Part shown: positions 9,480 through 18,556 of the stretch, one piece after another
How the letters are laid out: each line of letters starts with the position of its first letter
Position numbering within the stretch: position 1 is the first letter of the stretch
DNA from: Massilia solisilvae
Lineage (GTDB): Bacteria; Pseudomonadota; Gammaproteobacteria; Burkholderiales; Burkholderiaceae_D
Direction: 5' to 3'
Assembly: GCF_024753215.1 (NCBI RefSeq)
Contig: NZ_JANUGV010000004.1
Span: 124,001-188,000 of the forward strand
DNA: 64,000 nt
Made by a program: the position numbers and the translations under genes
The notes under the pieces: model-generated
What the model saw: only the letters and a program-made list of their open reading frames with translations
The model's database searches: none
Told to the model about the DNA's origin: nothing

Positions 9480-12400
9480 ATGATCGCGACCGTACTGGAT
9501 GTGCTGGCGACCAACCGCACCGCGTGGCGCCGCGCGCGCAACCTGAGCACGGCCGCGCGGTCGCGGCAGGCGGTGCGGCGCCCTGGCATCGTCCCCGGCC
9601 CACTGGGCTGGGCGGCATTTGCGGGCGTGCTGCTCATCCTGGCGGGCGCCGCGGTGATTGCCTTTCATGCCCGGTTGCTGTGGACGGTCGCGCAGCGCGA
9701 GCAGGCGCCGGCCGCGCTGGCATCATTGCGCACGGTGCTGCCTGGTGCGAGTTTTACTGTGCCGGACAAGGCAGGTGTCGTCACCTGGCAGCACGATGGC
9801 GCCATGCTGCTGGTCGCCACCGGCATGCAGGCACAGGAACCGCTGCGCATCGACCTGTGCACGCAGGTGCTCGATCTTGCACGCCCGCGCCTGCTGCCGC
9901 TACGGATCGGGTTGTCGTTCAATGAGGCGGCCGTGCTTGCGGCACGCAACGAGGCAGCAGGCCGCCCGGCGACCTTGCGCAACATTGTGCTGGCCGACGG
10001 ACTGCCGCATATCGAGATCGGCGGCCGCGATGCGCGCACAGGACCGTTGACGCTTGGTTGGGAAGGCGCGGCGCGCTGGGTCGGCGATGACGGAGCGGCG
10101 GCCCAGGGCAACGCCACGTTCCGCCAGCAGGGCTGGCTGCTGCTCGGCGAGCAGCACGCCCTCCACATCTATCGCCGCAAGAATGCCGCCTGTCCGCAAG
10201 CGGGGGAACTCGTGCTGCAGCGTTACCGCCCGGCGGCGCAGCCCGCGACCAGCGCACTGGTCACCGTGTTGCCGTCCAATGGCCCGGTCGTTACGGCCAG
10301 GCTGGCGCCCGGGCGCTACAACGTGCCGCACAGCCCCGCGCCGACCGTGGAGGATGGCACGCTGTTTGCCGAGCTGCGTGAACACGGCTTGTTGCGGCTG
10401 CGGCCGGACGGCATGGCCGAGCTGGCGCCGCCCGACCTGGCCGCGTGGCGGGCGTTGCCAGCGCGGGCACGCGTTTCCGGGGCCGCGGAGTGGGACGGGC
10501 CGCCGCTGGACACCGACGCACGCCGGCTGCTCGACCATCTCTACCACCGCGCGGACGGCGACTACCTGCGTGAGCAGGTCCGCGTGTTCAACAGCGAACG
10601 CCGCCTGCTCGCGTGGCGCGCGCGGGCGCTGCCCGGCGGCGCCAGCTGGCTTGCCACGGCCGGCGGCGCGGCGTTGCCCACCAGCGCCTCGTTGCCACCA
10701 TCAGCCGCCCGCCTGTTCGACCGGCTGCCCGAGGGTTGGGGCCCGTGGAGCAGGGTGGCCGAGCCGGCGCAACGCAACGAGCTCGCGCTTGCGCTGCCAG
10801 CAGCCGCCAGCGCCGGTCAGACGTTGGAACTCATGCTGGCCGGCCGCATCGTCAGCGTGCGCGGAGCCAGCGTGCGTTCCCGCGAGGGCGCCTGCACCGG
10901 CCGCGCGTGCCCGGCCGCCGACTCGGTACAAAAAGTGGTGCTGGATCTCGAGCCGGGCGCGCGTATCGTCACGCTGGTCGCTTCCCCGGTCGACGCGGCT
11001 GGACTGGCCGAGGCGCGTTACCGGCACCTTGATGTCGTCGGCGGACAGCTCGCATGGCGCGCACTGCCGCCGCCCCAGACATCGGTGCACGAGGCCAGTA
11101 CCAACGTGACGCTGGCCGACCGCAACGGCGTGGCGCTGTGGACGGGCGGCGAGCCCTCGGCCCGCGCCGCGCAGGCAGGCATGGCGCCGCTCCTCGGCAT
11201 TCGGCCGGGGCACGTGAACAGCGTCGCCGGCATGCTTGCGCGCCTGCCCGCCGCAAGCGGTGAACACAGTGCGCGCCTGACGCTTGACGTGGACGTGCAG
11301 GTGGCGGCCCAGTCGGCGCTGGAATGCATCGGCATGCGGCGCGGTGCGTGGAACGGGCGCGCCTGCCACGGCGGCAAAGCCATCCCATCGGGGCGGCAGG
11401 CGGGCCTGGTGCTGCTCGATACCGAGACGGGCGAGATCCTGGCGGCCGCAGGCGCGGGCATGGCGCGCGTCGATGCCGCCAACTGGGACGAGGTGCGCAA
11501 CTTCGACGCGGCCGATCCCGCAGCCAGCCCGCTGCGCCTGCCGGCCCTGCAGCACGACGGCGGCAGGGACCGCAGCCCCGGCTCGACCTTCAAGATCGTC
11601 AGCGCGCTCGGGCTGGAACTGGCCGCGCAGCGCGATGCCCGGCTCGACGCGGTGCTGGGCGGTCTGCCGCTCGACTCACTGGACGAGTTGGCGCGCGCGA
11701 AGGGCTTCGCTTTCCGCACCGCCTCGGCCACCTATCCCGCGCAAACGAGGCGTGCGCACATCACCAATTTCCGCGACCAGGGCCTGGCGCGGCGCGCGCA
11801 GGACGGGAAGCTTGGCCTGGAACAGGCGCTCACCTACAGCCTCAACACCTGGTTCGCCTGGAGCGCGGAGCTGAGCGACCCCACGCTGTTCGGCAAGCCG
11901 GAAGGAGGCTTGCCCGACCTGCAGGCGCTCGACGCCGGCGCGCTGCGTGCCGTGCGGCCGATCCTCGACATGGCATGGCGCCTCGGCTTCGGGCAAGCGC
12001 TGCACCTTGACGGCGGCCTCCTGCCGGTTGGCTACCGCTGGTCCGACTGGGACGCGCTGCAGACCACCCCCGCCGGCATCGACCCGGTCCGCTCGCGCCA
12101 CGAACTGCGTCAGATGGCGATCGGGTTGCGCATGCAGGCCACGCCGCTGCAGATGGCGGTGGCTGCCGGCGCAGTCGGGCAGGGGGCAACCATCGTCCCG
12201 CGTCTGCTGGCGGAACTGGACGGCCATGCCGCAAGCGCTGCGCCCGGACAGCCGTTGGGCGTAAGGCTTGACCGTATTCGCGCTGGCATGAAGGGCGTGA
12301 TCGATCGCGGCACCGGCGCGGGTGCGTTCAGGGACGCCCGGTTCGACCGCCTGCGGCCCGGCCTGTATGGCAAGACCGGCACCGCGCCGACCGGCGAGCG

Positions 12401-12593
12401 CGACGCCGATGGGCGCGAGCTGGCCACGGTCTGGTTCACCGGCTGGCTGGAGCCGGGCAGCATGCCGGGACAGCGGCACCGGCTCGCTTTCGCCACCTTC
12501 GTCAGCCGCTCCGAGGCCACCGGCGGCGAGCATGCGGCCCCCATCGTGGCGGCGCTGCTGGAGGCGCTGGGCCGGCGCACACCGGCGCACTGA
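9480..12593 (+). CDS. Penicillin-binding protein transpeptidase with large N-terminal ectodomain (PbpA-like)
   Basis: A 1037-residue protein. A short cytoplasmic segment precedes a membrane helix at about 45-67, and the bulk is periplasmic. The C-terminal ~450 residues form a penicillin-binding transpeptidase domain with all three active-site motifs: SxxK as PGSTFK (Ser702, Lys705), SxN as YSLN (Ser787), and KTG at 965-967. It would cross-link peptidoglycan. The ~550 residues between the helix and this domain have no motif I recognise and make the protein far longer than PbpA or PBP2 (about 500-650). ATG 9480 is preceded by GGAGGA with nine-base spacing; longer in-frame readings upstream lack such a site. 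It heads a seven-gene plus-strand run. The matching SEDS polymerase is encoded at 27184-29496. Confidence 0.85.
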   Translation: MIATVLDVLATNRTAWRRARNLSTAARSRQAVRRPGIVPGPLGWAAFAGVLLILAGAAVIAFHARLLWTVAQREQAPAALASLRTVLPGASFTVPDKAGVVTWQHDGAMLLVATGMQAQEPLRIDLCTQVLDLARPRLLPLRIGLSFNEAAVLAARNEAAGRPATLRNIVLADGLPHIEIGGRDARTGPLTLGWEGAARWVGDDGAAAQGNATFRQQGWLLLGEQHALHIYRRKNAACPQAGELVLQRYRPAAQPATSALVTVLPSNGPVVTARLAPGRYNVPHSPAPTVEDGTLFAELREHGLLRLRPDGMAELAPPDLAAWRALPARARVSGAAEWDGPPLDTDARRLLDHLYHRADGDYLREQVRVFNSERRLLAWRARALPGGASWLATAGGAALPTSASLPPSAARLFDRLPEGWGPWSRVAEPAQRNELALALPAAASAGQTLELMLAGRIVSVRGASVRSREGACTGRACPAADSVQKVVLDLEPGARIVTLVASPVDAAGLAEARYRHLDVVGGQLAWRALPPPQTSVHEASTNVTLADRNGVALWTGGEPSARAAQAGMAPLLGIRPGHVNSVAGMLARLPAASGEHSARLTLDVDVQVAAQSALECIGMRRGAWNGRACHGGKAIPSGRQAGLVLLDTETGEILAAAGAGMARVDAANWDEVRNFDAADPAASPLRLPALQHDGGRDRSPGSTFKIVSALGLELAAQRDARLDAVLGGLPLDSLDELARAKGFAFRTASATYPAQTRRAHITNFRDQGLARRAQDGKLGLEQALTYSLNTWFAWSAELSDPTLFGKPEGGLPDLQALDAGALRAVRPILDMAWRLGFGQALHLDGGLLPVGYRWSDWDALQTTPAGIDPVRSRHELRQMAIGLRMQATPLQMAVAAGAVGQGATIVPRLLAELDGHAASAAPGQPLGVRLDRIRAGMKGVIDRGTGAGAFRDARFDRLRPGLYGKTGTAPTGERDADGRELATVWFTGWLEPGSMPGQRHRLAFATFVSRSEATGGEHAAPIVAALLEALGRRTPAH

Positions 12594-12658
12594 ACAGCGC
12601 GCCTTGCTCTTGCGTTGTATGGCAATATTTTGTCGAGTTCGCCATCGACGAGGAAGGT

Positions 12659-13939
12659 ATGCGGTTGCCGGGAACCCGATATCAGGAGCCTGGTTGGGAA
12701 CAGGTGCGCAAGCTGCTGGGGCAGTGCTCCCTGCACGCGCTGGTGCGCTGCGATTGCGCTCGCCTGGTCCAGCCGGGCGCCGAATACGACACCATGGGCG
12801 AGTATCTCGACCTGTGCGGCGACGCGCTGCGCGCCTGCGCAGGCAGCGCGCGCGCGCAGGCGGCCGGCAACAGCTACGGCGATACGGTGCTGGAGCTGGC
12901 CCTGAGCCTGCTGTACGAGCTGCAGGCGCGGCCCGGCGACTGGGCCGGCTTTTGCGCGGCAATCTCCGGGGAGTACCGCCGCCTTGGCCCGTTCTGGCTG
13001 GGCGCCGGCGCCGACGGGCTGCTGCGCAAGAAGATCAACGACATGTACGCGCTCCTGCGCGACAAGGTGGACTCCGACAATTACCAGGTCGCCTGTGGCC
13101 GGCCTTGCAGCCCGAACCGCATGTACGCGTTCCGCATGCTCGACACCGCGCGCGGCGAAATCGCCCGCCTGCTCGACGGCTGGCGCGAACACCGGGAGCA
13201 GGTTGGCGCCATCCTCGGCCGGGCCGTCGAGGCCGAGCCCATCGAGGCGCGCCAGCTGCGCCAGGGCGGCGCGTGCAGGGCCGAATGGGTGCTGCGCTGG
13301 AGCGAGTCGCTGGAACGCTTCAACGGCAACCCCGGTCCACTGCACACGCGCTCCAAGCGCTTTGCCAGCCTCAAGACCAGTCCCGCAAAGATTGACGCCA
13401 TGCTGCGCGAGATCGCCGAGTACGAGCACATCTCGGCCAACCGCGACCAGGACTGGCGGCTTGATGCCGACCAGGCAGCCGGCTGGCTGGACGACTATTG
13501 GCGGGTGCTGGCCGAGTCGCACGAGCTGGCCACGCCGGGGCCAGACCAGATCCTGCAGGCGCTGGAGGACGAGCTGGACCAGGTTGAACCCGAGCCGCCC
13601 GAAGATGGCGCCGGACCGCCCGAGCGCGACGAGCCAATCGGTACGTTGCCGGCCCCGGTTTTCCTGTCCCCCCGCTTTGTCGACGTAGCGCTGAACGCCC
13701 GCGGCGCCGGGGCGTGGGCCGAGCGCGCGCTGGCGCGCGATTCGATGCCGGTGCGGCTGGCGGTGTACCTGAAGCTGCTGGGGCCTTTCGACGACAGCTA
13801 TCCATCGGAATGGCTCGATCCGGCCACGGGTGAACTGCCGACGATGCACCAGCTGGCCCTGCTGGCGCGGATATCGCTGCCCACGCTGCGCAAGCGGCGC
13901 GACGCGGCGATCGAACGGCTGGTCTCGGCGCGCCGATGA
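12659..13939 (+). CDS. Unknown protein with C-terminal HTH-like segment
   Basis: A 426-residue, probably cytoplasmic protein I do not recognise. The N-terminal part contains several cysteines (GQCS, RCDCARL, DLCGDALRACAG). The middle is helical and charged, followed by an acidic Pro-rich linker (about 300-330, EPEPPEDGAGPPERDE). The last ~35 residues (LPTMHQLALLARISLPTLRKRR) look like a helix-turn-helix similar in style to sigma region 4, so DNA binding is possible. ATG 12659 has GAGGAAGG just upstream. The gene is 65 bases after the transpeptidase and overlaps the next by four bases, so it belongs to the same unit. Confidence 0.75.
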   Translation: MRLPGTRYQEPGWEQVRKLLGQCSLHALVRCDCARLVQPGAEYDTMGEYLDLCGDALRACAGSARAQAAGNSYGDTVLELALSLLYELQARPGDWAGFCAAISGEYRRLGPFWLGAGADGLLRKKINDMYALLRDKVDSDNYQVACGRPCSPNRMYAFRMLDTARGEIARLLDGWREHREQVGAILGRAVEAEPIEARQLRQGGACRAEWVLRWSESLERFNGNPGPLHTRSKRFASLKTSPAKIDAMLREIAEYEHISANRDQDWRLDADQAAGWLDDYWRVLAESHELATPGPDQILQALEDELDQVEPEPPEDGAGPPERDEPIGTLPAPVFLSPRFVDVALNARGAGAWAERALARDSMPVRLAVYLKLLGPFDDSYPSEWLDPATGELPTMHQLALLARISLPTLRKRRDAAIERLVSARR

Positions 13940-14520
13940 GGGAAGAGGACATGAAGAGAACCGATGAACTGGACCGCAAGCTGCAGGAGAGACTGAGCAC
14001 CGGCCGCCGGATCGAGGGTGACCGCCTGATGCTGCCGGACGCAGTCTTGCGCGCCGCGCTGGAAGGCACGCGCGCGCTGACGGCAAACGAACGGGCAGCG
14101 CTACAGGCGTCGCCGCTGACGGTGCGCCGACTGCGCGAGCTTGCCATCGCCCGCCGCGCGGGCAGCAAGGCGGTCAACGACGATGCATGGTTCGGCAGCG
14201 GCGGCATGCTGCGCGCCGCCGACGCCAGCGTGCTGACGCGGCTGGCCACCGACGACGGCCACTGGATCCTGCACTTTTCGCAGGAGGAGGATGGCTGGCA
14301 CATCTGCCTGCAACTGCTGGCCCGCGCGCCATTCACCGCGCGCCTGCTGCGCGAACGCCCGGTGCTGAGCGTGACCGATGGCGCCGGCGCCGTTCTGTTC
14401 AGGGGGCGCCTGGACGCCGACGGCGAGTGCGAAGGCTTGTGGACCGCACCACACCCGCCGGCACAGCACTTCCAACAGCATGGCGCTCGTTTTGCCGTGC
14501 GCCCGGAACCGCTGGCCTGA
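13936..14520 (+). CDS. Unknown small protein of the kinase/SPFH gene run
   Basis: A 194-residue protein of unknown family. The first ~75 residues are helical and charged; the second half is a probable beta-rich domain (DDGHWILHFSQEEDGWHICLQ, then VLSVTDGAGAVLFRGRL) that resembles small ligand-binding or beta-sandwich modules. It has no signal peptide or membrane segment. The ATG at 13936 overlaps the previous stop (ATGA). A second in-frame ATG at 13951, with GGAAGAGG directly before it, is an equally possible start. It is followed four bases later by the next gene. Confidence 0.75.
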   Translation: MREEDMKRTDELDRKLQERLSTGRRIEGDRLMLPDAVLRAALEGTRALTANERAALQASPLTVRRLRELAIARRAGSKAVNDDAWFGSGGMLRAADASVLTRLATDDGHWILHFSQEEDGWHICLQLLARAPFTARLLRERPVLSVTDGAGAVLFRGRLDADGECEGLWTAPHPPAQHFQQHGARFAVRPEPLA

Positions 14521-14524
14521 GATC

Positions 14525-15556
14525 ATGTTCGGCCTGCTCAAGCGCGCTGCCGTGCACGTGCCCGGGCCGGGCAGCGGCTTTGTGGCCGTTCGCGCCACGG
14601 GCCGCGTGGCCGTCGCGCATGGCTGCGGCGCGGTCATCGTGGATGGCGCCGGCCGCACGCGGCGGCAGGCCGGGGCAGGGCGCGTCGCCGCCGCCGAGGG
14701 TGAGGTGGCATGGTTGTACCACCCCGGGCCCTACCAGGCCGACCTGACCCCGTTCGCGGCCGCGCCCGAGATCGGGCTGCGCGTTGACTTTGCGGTGGAT
14801 AGTCCCGACCCGCGCTTGCGGCAGCAGCGTTTCGACCTGTACCTGGCAAGCGAAGCGGCCGAGCGCGTCGAGCTGGCCGCCTTGGCTGGTGCGATGGAAT
14901 CGGCGCTGCAGGCCGAACTGGCACGGGGCCACCTTGAGTTGCCGCCCTGTGCCACGCTGGACGAGTGGAACGCCTTTCGCGCCGGCTTCAACCAGCTGAT
15001 GTACACGCGCTTTGGCGTGAGCGTGGACGACTGCGTGCCGGTGGACCTTGCTGCGTCGCGCGACTATGGCCGCATGCTGGCCGAGCGCGAAACAGCTGCC
15101 GTGGCGCCGAACAGCGCCGCTGTCGAAGTAGTGGCGGAGCAGGCCTTTGACGCAGCCGCTACCGACGCACGCGTGCTGCGGCGCTTGTTCCTCGAGCTTC
15201 CCTGGCTGATGGGCGAGCTGCGCCAGGCCCCGCTGCCGACCGGGCCGGGCGAGTATGTGCGGCAGCGCGTGCTGCTGCATCGGCTCGACCTGGCCAGCCT
15301 GTGCGCCGCCACCATGCCCGCGCTGGAGCTGGCCGGCCCGGGCCAGCCGCTCGCCGCAATCGAACAGATGCGCCGCGCGCGCCACAGCCAGCAGGCTGCG
15401 CACGCGCTTGACGAGGCGTGGGCGCTGCTGGCGCGCACGGAGCGTGCAGATGCGCATTCGGCCGACACCCGGCTCGACGAACTGGACCGCATCGTAGCCA
15501 ATCTCGAATACCACTGTACCGGCAGGCGAGCCGTCCGGGCGGGAGCGCCGGCATGA
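14525..15556 (+). CDS. SPFH-like protein without zinc ribbons (tentative)
   Basis: A 343-residue soluble protein. The segment of about 1-175 follows the same plan as the SPFH-like part of the gene at 16655: a short beta lead-in, a stretch GLRVDFAVDSPDPRLRQQRFDLYLAS, a helix of SALQAELARG type, and an ending FGVSVDDCVPVDL that parallels YGLAAVRVDTLEL there. I therefore call it a probable SPFH/band-7-like relative, from pattern only. The remainder is helical, rich in Arg and Leu, with no catalytic motif. It starts four bases after the previous stop and overlaps the following gene by four bases. Confidence 0.6.
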   Translation: MFGLLKRAAVHVPGPGSGFVAVRATGRVAVAHGCGAVIVDGAGRTRRQAGAGRVAAAEGEVAWLYHPGPYQADLTPFAAAPEIGLRVDFAVDSPDPRLRQQRFDLYLASEAAERVELAALAGAMESALQAELARGHLELPPCATLDEWNAFRAGFNQLMYTRFGVSVDDCVPVDLAASRDYGRMLAERETAAVAPNSAAVEVVAEQAFDAAATDARVLRRLFLELPWLMGELRQAPLPTGPGEYVRQRVLLHRLDLASLCAATMPALELAGPGQPLAAIEQMRRARHSQQAAHALDEAWALLARTERADAHSADTRLDELDRIVANLEYHCTGRRAVRAGAPA

Positions 15557-16548
15557 GCGCGCTGCATACCGCCGAATGCCGTACCATCCTGGCCGACGGC
15601 AGCATCGCAACGCTGACCGCAACGCGCCGCCCGCGCGAAGGCCGCGCCGACGTCAAGTGCAGCGCGCCGCGGCCTGACCTGGCCGAGCGCATGCAGCAGG
15701 TGGTTCGTCTCGCGCGCCATACCGAGGTGCGCTTCGACAGCCGCGACCAGGTGATGATCAGCATCGACCGCTCGCCGGGGCCGCAGGAACGCGACTGGGA
15801 GCTTGCCGCCGTGCTGGCTGACCGGATGGTGCGCGGGCTGCTGCCTGCGCGTGCGCTGCTTGCGAATGGCTGGTCCGATGCGTGGCACCTGGGCCGCGTC
15901 GGCGGCCATGGCCTGCGCGAGGCCGCGGCCGACGTGCTGCTGGGCGGCCCGGACGGGCTGCCACACCTGGGGGCGCTGGCCGGGCATCCGGATCCGTCTG
16001 CGCGCGTGTCGAGCGCGCGCGCGTGGTTCCCCCTGCACAGCGGCGGCGCGAACGACAGCCTGGGCTGGGTCGAGGTGAATCTGGTGCCGGCCGAGGTGGC
16101 GGCCGAGGACGAGGAAGCGGCGATCGCCGTGCCCACCCTGGACCTGTCCGGCCAGCAGGCGGTGCGTGCGGTCTTGCTGGGCGCGCGCCACTTCGACGGG
16201 CGGGTGGGGCGCGGCTGGCGCACCACAGTCCGCTTTTCGCCGGCGCGATTCGAGGGCAATTCGTATGAACTGGCGCTGGTGATGGCCGACCGCATCGCGC
16301 GCGGGCGCGAGTTCGTGCCGCGCGGGCGCATTCTCGCGTCGGGTTGTTCGAGCAGCTGGCATGCCGGCGCGGTGGAAGCGGTGCAGGCCGTGGCCGAGAA
16401 GTGCGCACTGCTGGCGAACGAGGCCGCGCCGGGCGACCGCGTGCTGCTTCCCCGCGCCTGCGAACGGCGCATCCCGGCCGGTTTCGGCGACCGGTTGCGC
16501 GAGCGCGGCGCCAGTTTCGCGTGCGTGGAGCGGATCGGCATCATCTGA
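15553..16548 (+). CDS. Lon-protease-like protein with two tandem S16-like domains (tentative)
   Basis: A 331-residue protein built of two similar halves. The second half aligns by eye with the proteolytic domain of Lon: GNS (Ser237) where Lon has GPS, a helix (YELALVMADRIARG), a RGRILASG strand in place of LRGRVLPVGG, then AEK (Lys283) followed by RVLLP, as in Lon KEK...VLLP. The Ser-Lys spacing of 46 is close to Lon's 43. The first half repeats the pattern (WELAAVLADRMVRG, PARALLANG), but has ERDW instead of a GxS. There is no ATPase domain. A peptidase or a peptidase-derived binding role is possible. ATG 15553 overlaps the previous stop. Confidence 0.55.
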   Translation: MSALHTAECRTILADGSIATLTATRRPREGRADVKCSAPRPDLAERMQQVVRLARHTEVRFDSRDQVMISIDRSPGPQERDWELAAVLADRMVRGLLPARALLANGWSDAWHLGRVGGHGLREAAADVLLGGPDGLPHLGALAGHPDPSARVSSARAWFPLHSGGANDSLGWVEVNLVPAEVAAEDEEAAIAVPTLDLSGQQAVRAVLLGARHFDGRVGRGWRTTVRFSPARFEGNSYELALVMADRIARGREFVPRGRILASGCSSSWHAGAVEAVQAVAEKCALLANEAAPGDRVLLPRACERRIPAGFGDRLRERGASFACVERIGII

Positions 16549-16654
16549 GCCGCACGCTTGGCGAAAATCCAATGCGCATGGCCGCGTCCGCTGCTAAAAT
16601 GCAAACTTGCAATAAAAATTTGTTAATACCTTGTCCGGTCGCCAGGAGATGACC

Positions 16655-18553
16655 ATGTTCCAGATGTTCGGATTCGGCGGGGCTGCCTGCCCGCGCTGCG
16701 AGCGCAAGAACGCGGCCAGCGACGGTTACTGCGCGGGCTGCGGCCTGACGCTGGGCGCGCCGAGGAACGCGCCCGTGCTGCGTGAGAACCGCTGGATCGC
16801 CGGTCCCGACGAACTGGCGGTGTTCTTTGGCGTGCGCGAGCTCTCCGGTATTTTCGTCAAGACCTTGCGCGTCCCGGCCACTGCGCGCGCCTACATCCTG
16901 CAGGGCGACAAGGCGACCGAGGTGCCGCAAGGCGAGTACGAAATCGAAGGTTTCTTCACGCGCCTGAACCACCTGCTGCGCGACCAGCATGCCGAGATCC
17001 TCGTCACCCGCAGCGGCGCGCTGCCGGTGGAGTTTTCGTTCGACGACCTGGCCAGTTGCGAGCAGCTGCCGTTGTCGGCACGCTTTACCGTGAGCCTTCA
17101 AATCGGGAACGTGCCCGCGTTCGCGCGCCACTTCATGACCATGCCCGGCACCATCGGTGTGGCCGAGCTGCGCGAGCTGCTGCGCGCGCCGGTGCGCCAG
17201 TTCGCGCTTGAATTTGTCGGTGCGCGCGCCATGCGCGACATGGCGGCCAACACGGCGCTGCGCGCGCAGCTCGACGAACGGCTGCAAGGCGCGCTCGGGC
17301 TGCTGCTGGCGCAGTACGGCCTGGCCGCGGTGCGCGTGGATACGCTCGAACTGCGACACGACAAACATGACGCCAACCGCGAGCGCGCGGGAAGCCTGTG
17401 GCTGGCGGCAAGCGAACGCCAGGCCGGGCTCGAACACGCGCGCCAGCTCGACGAACTGTACGACGCCGAGGAATGGCAGAGGATACGCCGGGATGAGCAG
17501 CAGGTCCGGCTGCGCCAACGCCGCGCCGAACTGACGCTGGACGAGGCCGAACAGGCGCAGGCGCGCCGCGCGCGCGAGATTGCGCTTTACGGGCAGGTGG
17601 CCGAGTCCGAGTCGCGCAAGCAGGCAATCGAGCGCGGCGCCGGCGATGTGCTGGCCGAACTGGAGCACGACCTGGCCAGGAAGGGCGCGCACCGGGCGGG
17701 CGAAGCGGACGGCTGGGCCCATGTGCGCGTGCTGGCGCAGTTGCGCATGCGGGCCGAGCTCGCCCTTGCGCAGCAGGATGCGCTGCAGGCGCGCCAGCTG
17801 GCGCAGCAGCGGTTTTCGCACCAGCTGCTGCAGCAGCAGATCAGGAACAAGATCGAGCAGGCATTGGCGATCGAGGACGCCGGGCGCCAGCGCGCCGAGC
17901 TGGCCCGCCTGCGCGAGGCCGAGGCGCTCGCGGCGCGCCGCGCACGCGAACTGGACGACGAGGAGCATGCCGCCCGCCGCCAGGCGCTGGTTTTGGCGAA
18001 CACCGCGCGCCAGCGCGAGGCCGAGCGGGCGCTGGAGTGGCAGGAAGCGGTGGCGCAAGGCCGCCAGCGCGAGCTGCAGCGCGCCGAATCGTTGCATGAC
18101 GAGGCCACGCGCCAGAAGGTCGAGGCACTGCGCCGCGCCGGCGACGATGCCGATGCGCTGGCCCGTCACGAGCGCCTGCTGCGCACCATCGAGGCTGACG
18201 CCCGGCACGAGCGCGCGGTCCAGCAGGTCAGGCTCGACGCCGATGAGCAGCGCCACGCGCAGGCAATCGAGCTGGCCCGCTTTGAGCTCCAGCGCGCCGA
18301 GTCGTTCGGGCGGCTCGACGACGCGGCCAAGCTGGCGCTTGCGCCGGACGCCAACGCCGTGCCGCTCGCCGACTTCCTCAAAACCCGGGTGCACGCCACC
18401 ATGCGCGCGGACCAGCTTGCGGCCTTGTCCGGCGTGGTCGCGGCGGCGCACGGCGCGCCGGTGCTGCCCATGGCGCGCCGCTGCGCCCATGGTCACGCCG
18501 CCCGCGATGGCGACGTGTTCTGCGCCGCTTGCGGCGCTGCCCTGGTCGGATAA
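16655..18553 (+). CDS. SPFH-domain-like protein with zinc ribbons at both ends and coiled coil
   Basis: A 632-residue cytoplasmic protein. An N-terminal zinc ribbon (CPRC at 12-15, CAGC at 26-29) is followed by an SPFH/band-7-like domain at about 55-250, a long charged coiled coil at about 250-550 (very rich in Arg, Glu, Gln, Ala), and a second zinc ribbon at the C-terminus (CAHGH, FCAACG). This resembles bacterial 'virion core protein/YdjI-like' SPFH proteins often found beside stress or signalling genes. I prefer ATG 16655 because AGGAG at 16644-16648 is six bases away from it, whereas ATG 16649 is too close. Three bases separate it from the kinase gene, so the two products are probably partners. 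Confidence 0.8.
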   Translation: MFQMFGFGGAACPRCERKNAASDGYCAGCGLTLGAPRNAPVLRENRWIAGPDELAVFFGVRELSGIFVKTLRVPATARAYILQGDKATEVPQGEYEIEGFFTRLNHLLRDQHAEILVTRSGALPVEFSFDDLASCEQLPLSARFTVSLQIGNVPAFARHFMTMPGTIGVAELRELLRAPVRQFALEFVGARAMRDMAANTALRAQLDERLQGALGLLLAQYGLAAVRVDTLELRHDKHDANRERAGSLWLAASERQAGLEHARQLDELYDAEEWQRIRRDEQQVRLRQRRAELTLDEAEQAQARRAREIALYGQVAESESRKQAIERGAGDVLAELEHDLARKGAHRAGEADGWAHVRVLAQLRMRAELALAQQDALQARQLAQQRFSHQLLQQQIRNKIEQALAIEDAGRQRAELARLREAEALAARRARELDDEEHAARRQALVLANTARQREAERALEWQEAVAQGRQRELQRAESLHDEATRQKVEALRRAGDDADALARHERLLRTIEADARHERAVQQVRLDADEQRHAQAIELARFELQRAESFGRLDDAAKLALAPDANAVPLADFLKTRVHATMRADQLAALSGVVAAAHGAPVLPMARRCAHGHAARDGDVFCAACGAALVG

Positions 18554-18556
18554 GCC

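Noticed and set aside
14521..14530. Frameshift joining the genes at 13936 and 14525
   Set aside because: Each has its own plausible start, the first ends in a clean TGA and the products have different character, so two genes is the simpler reading.
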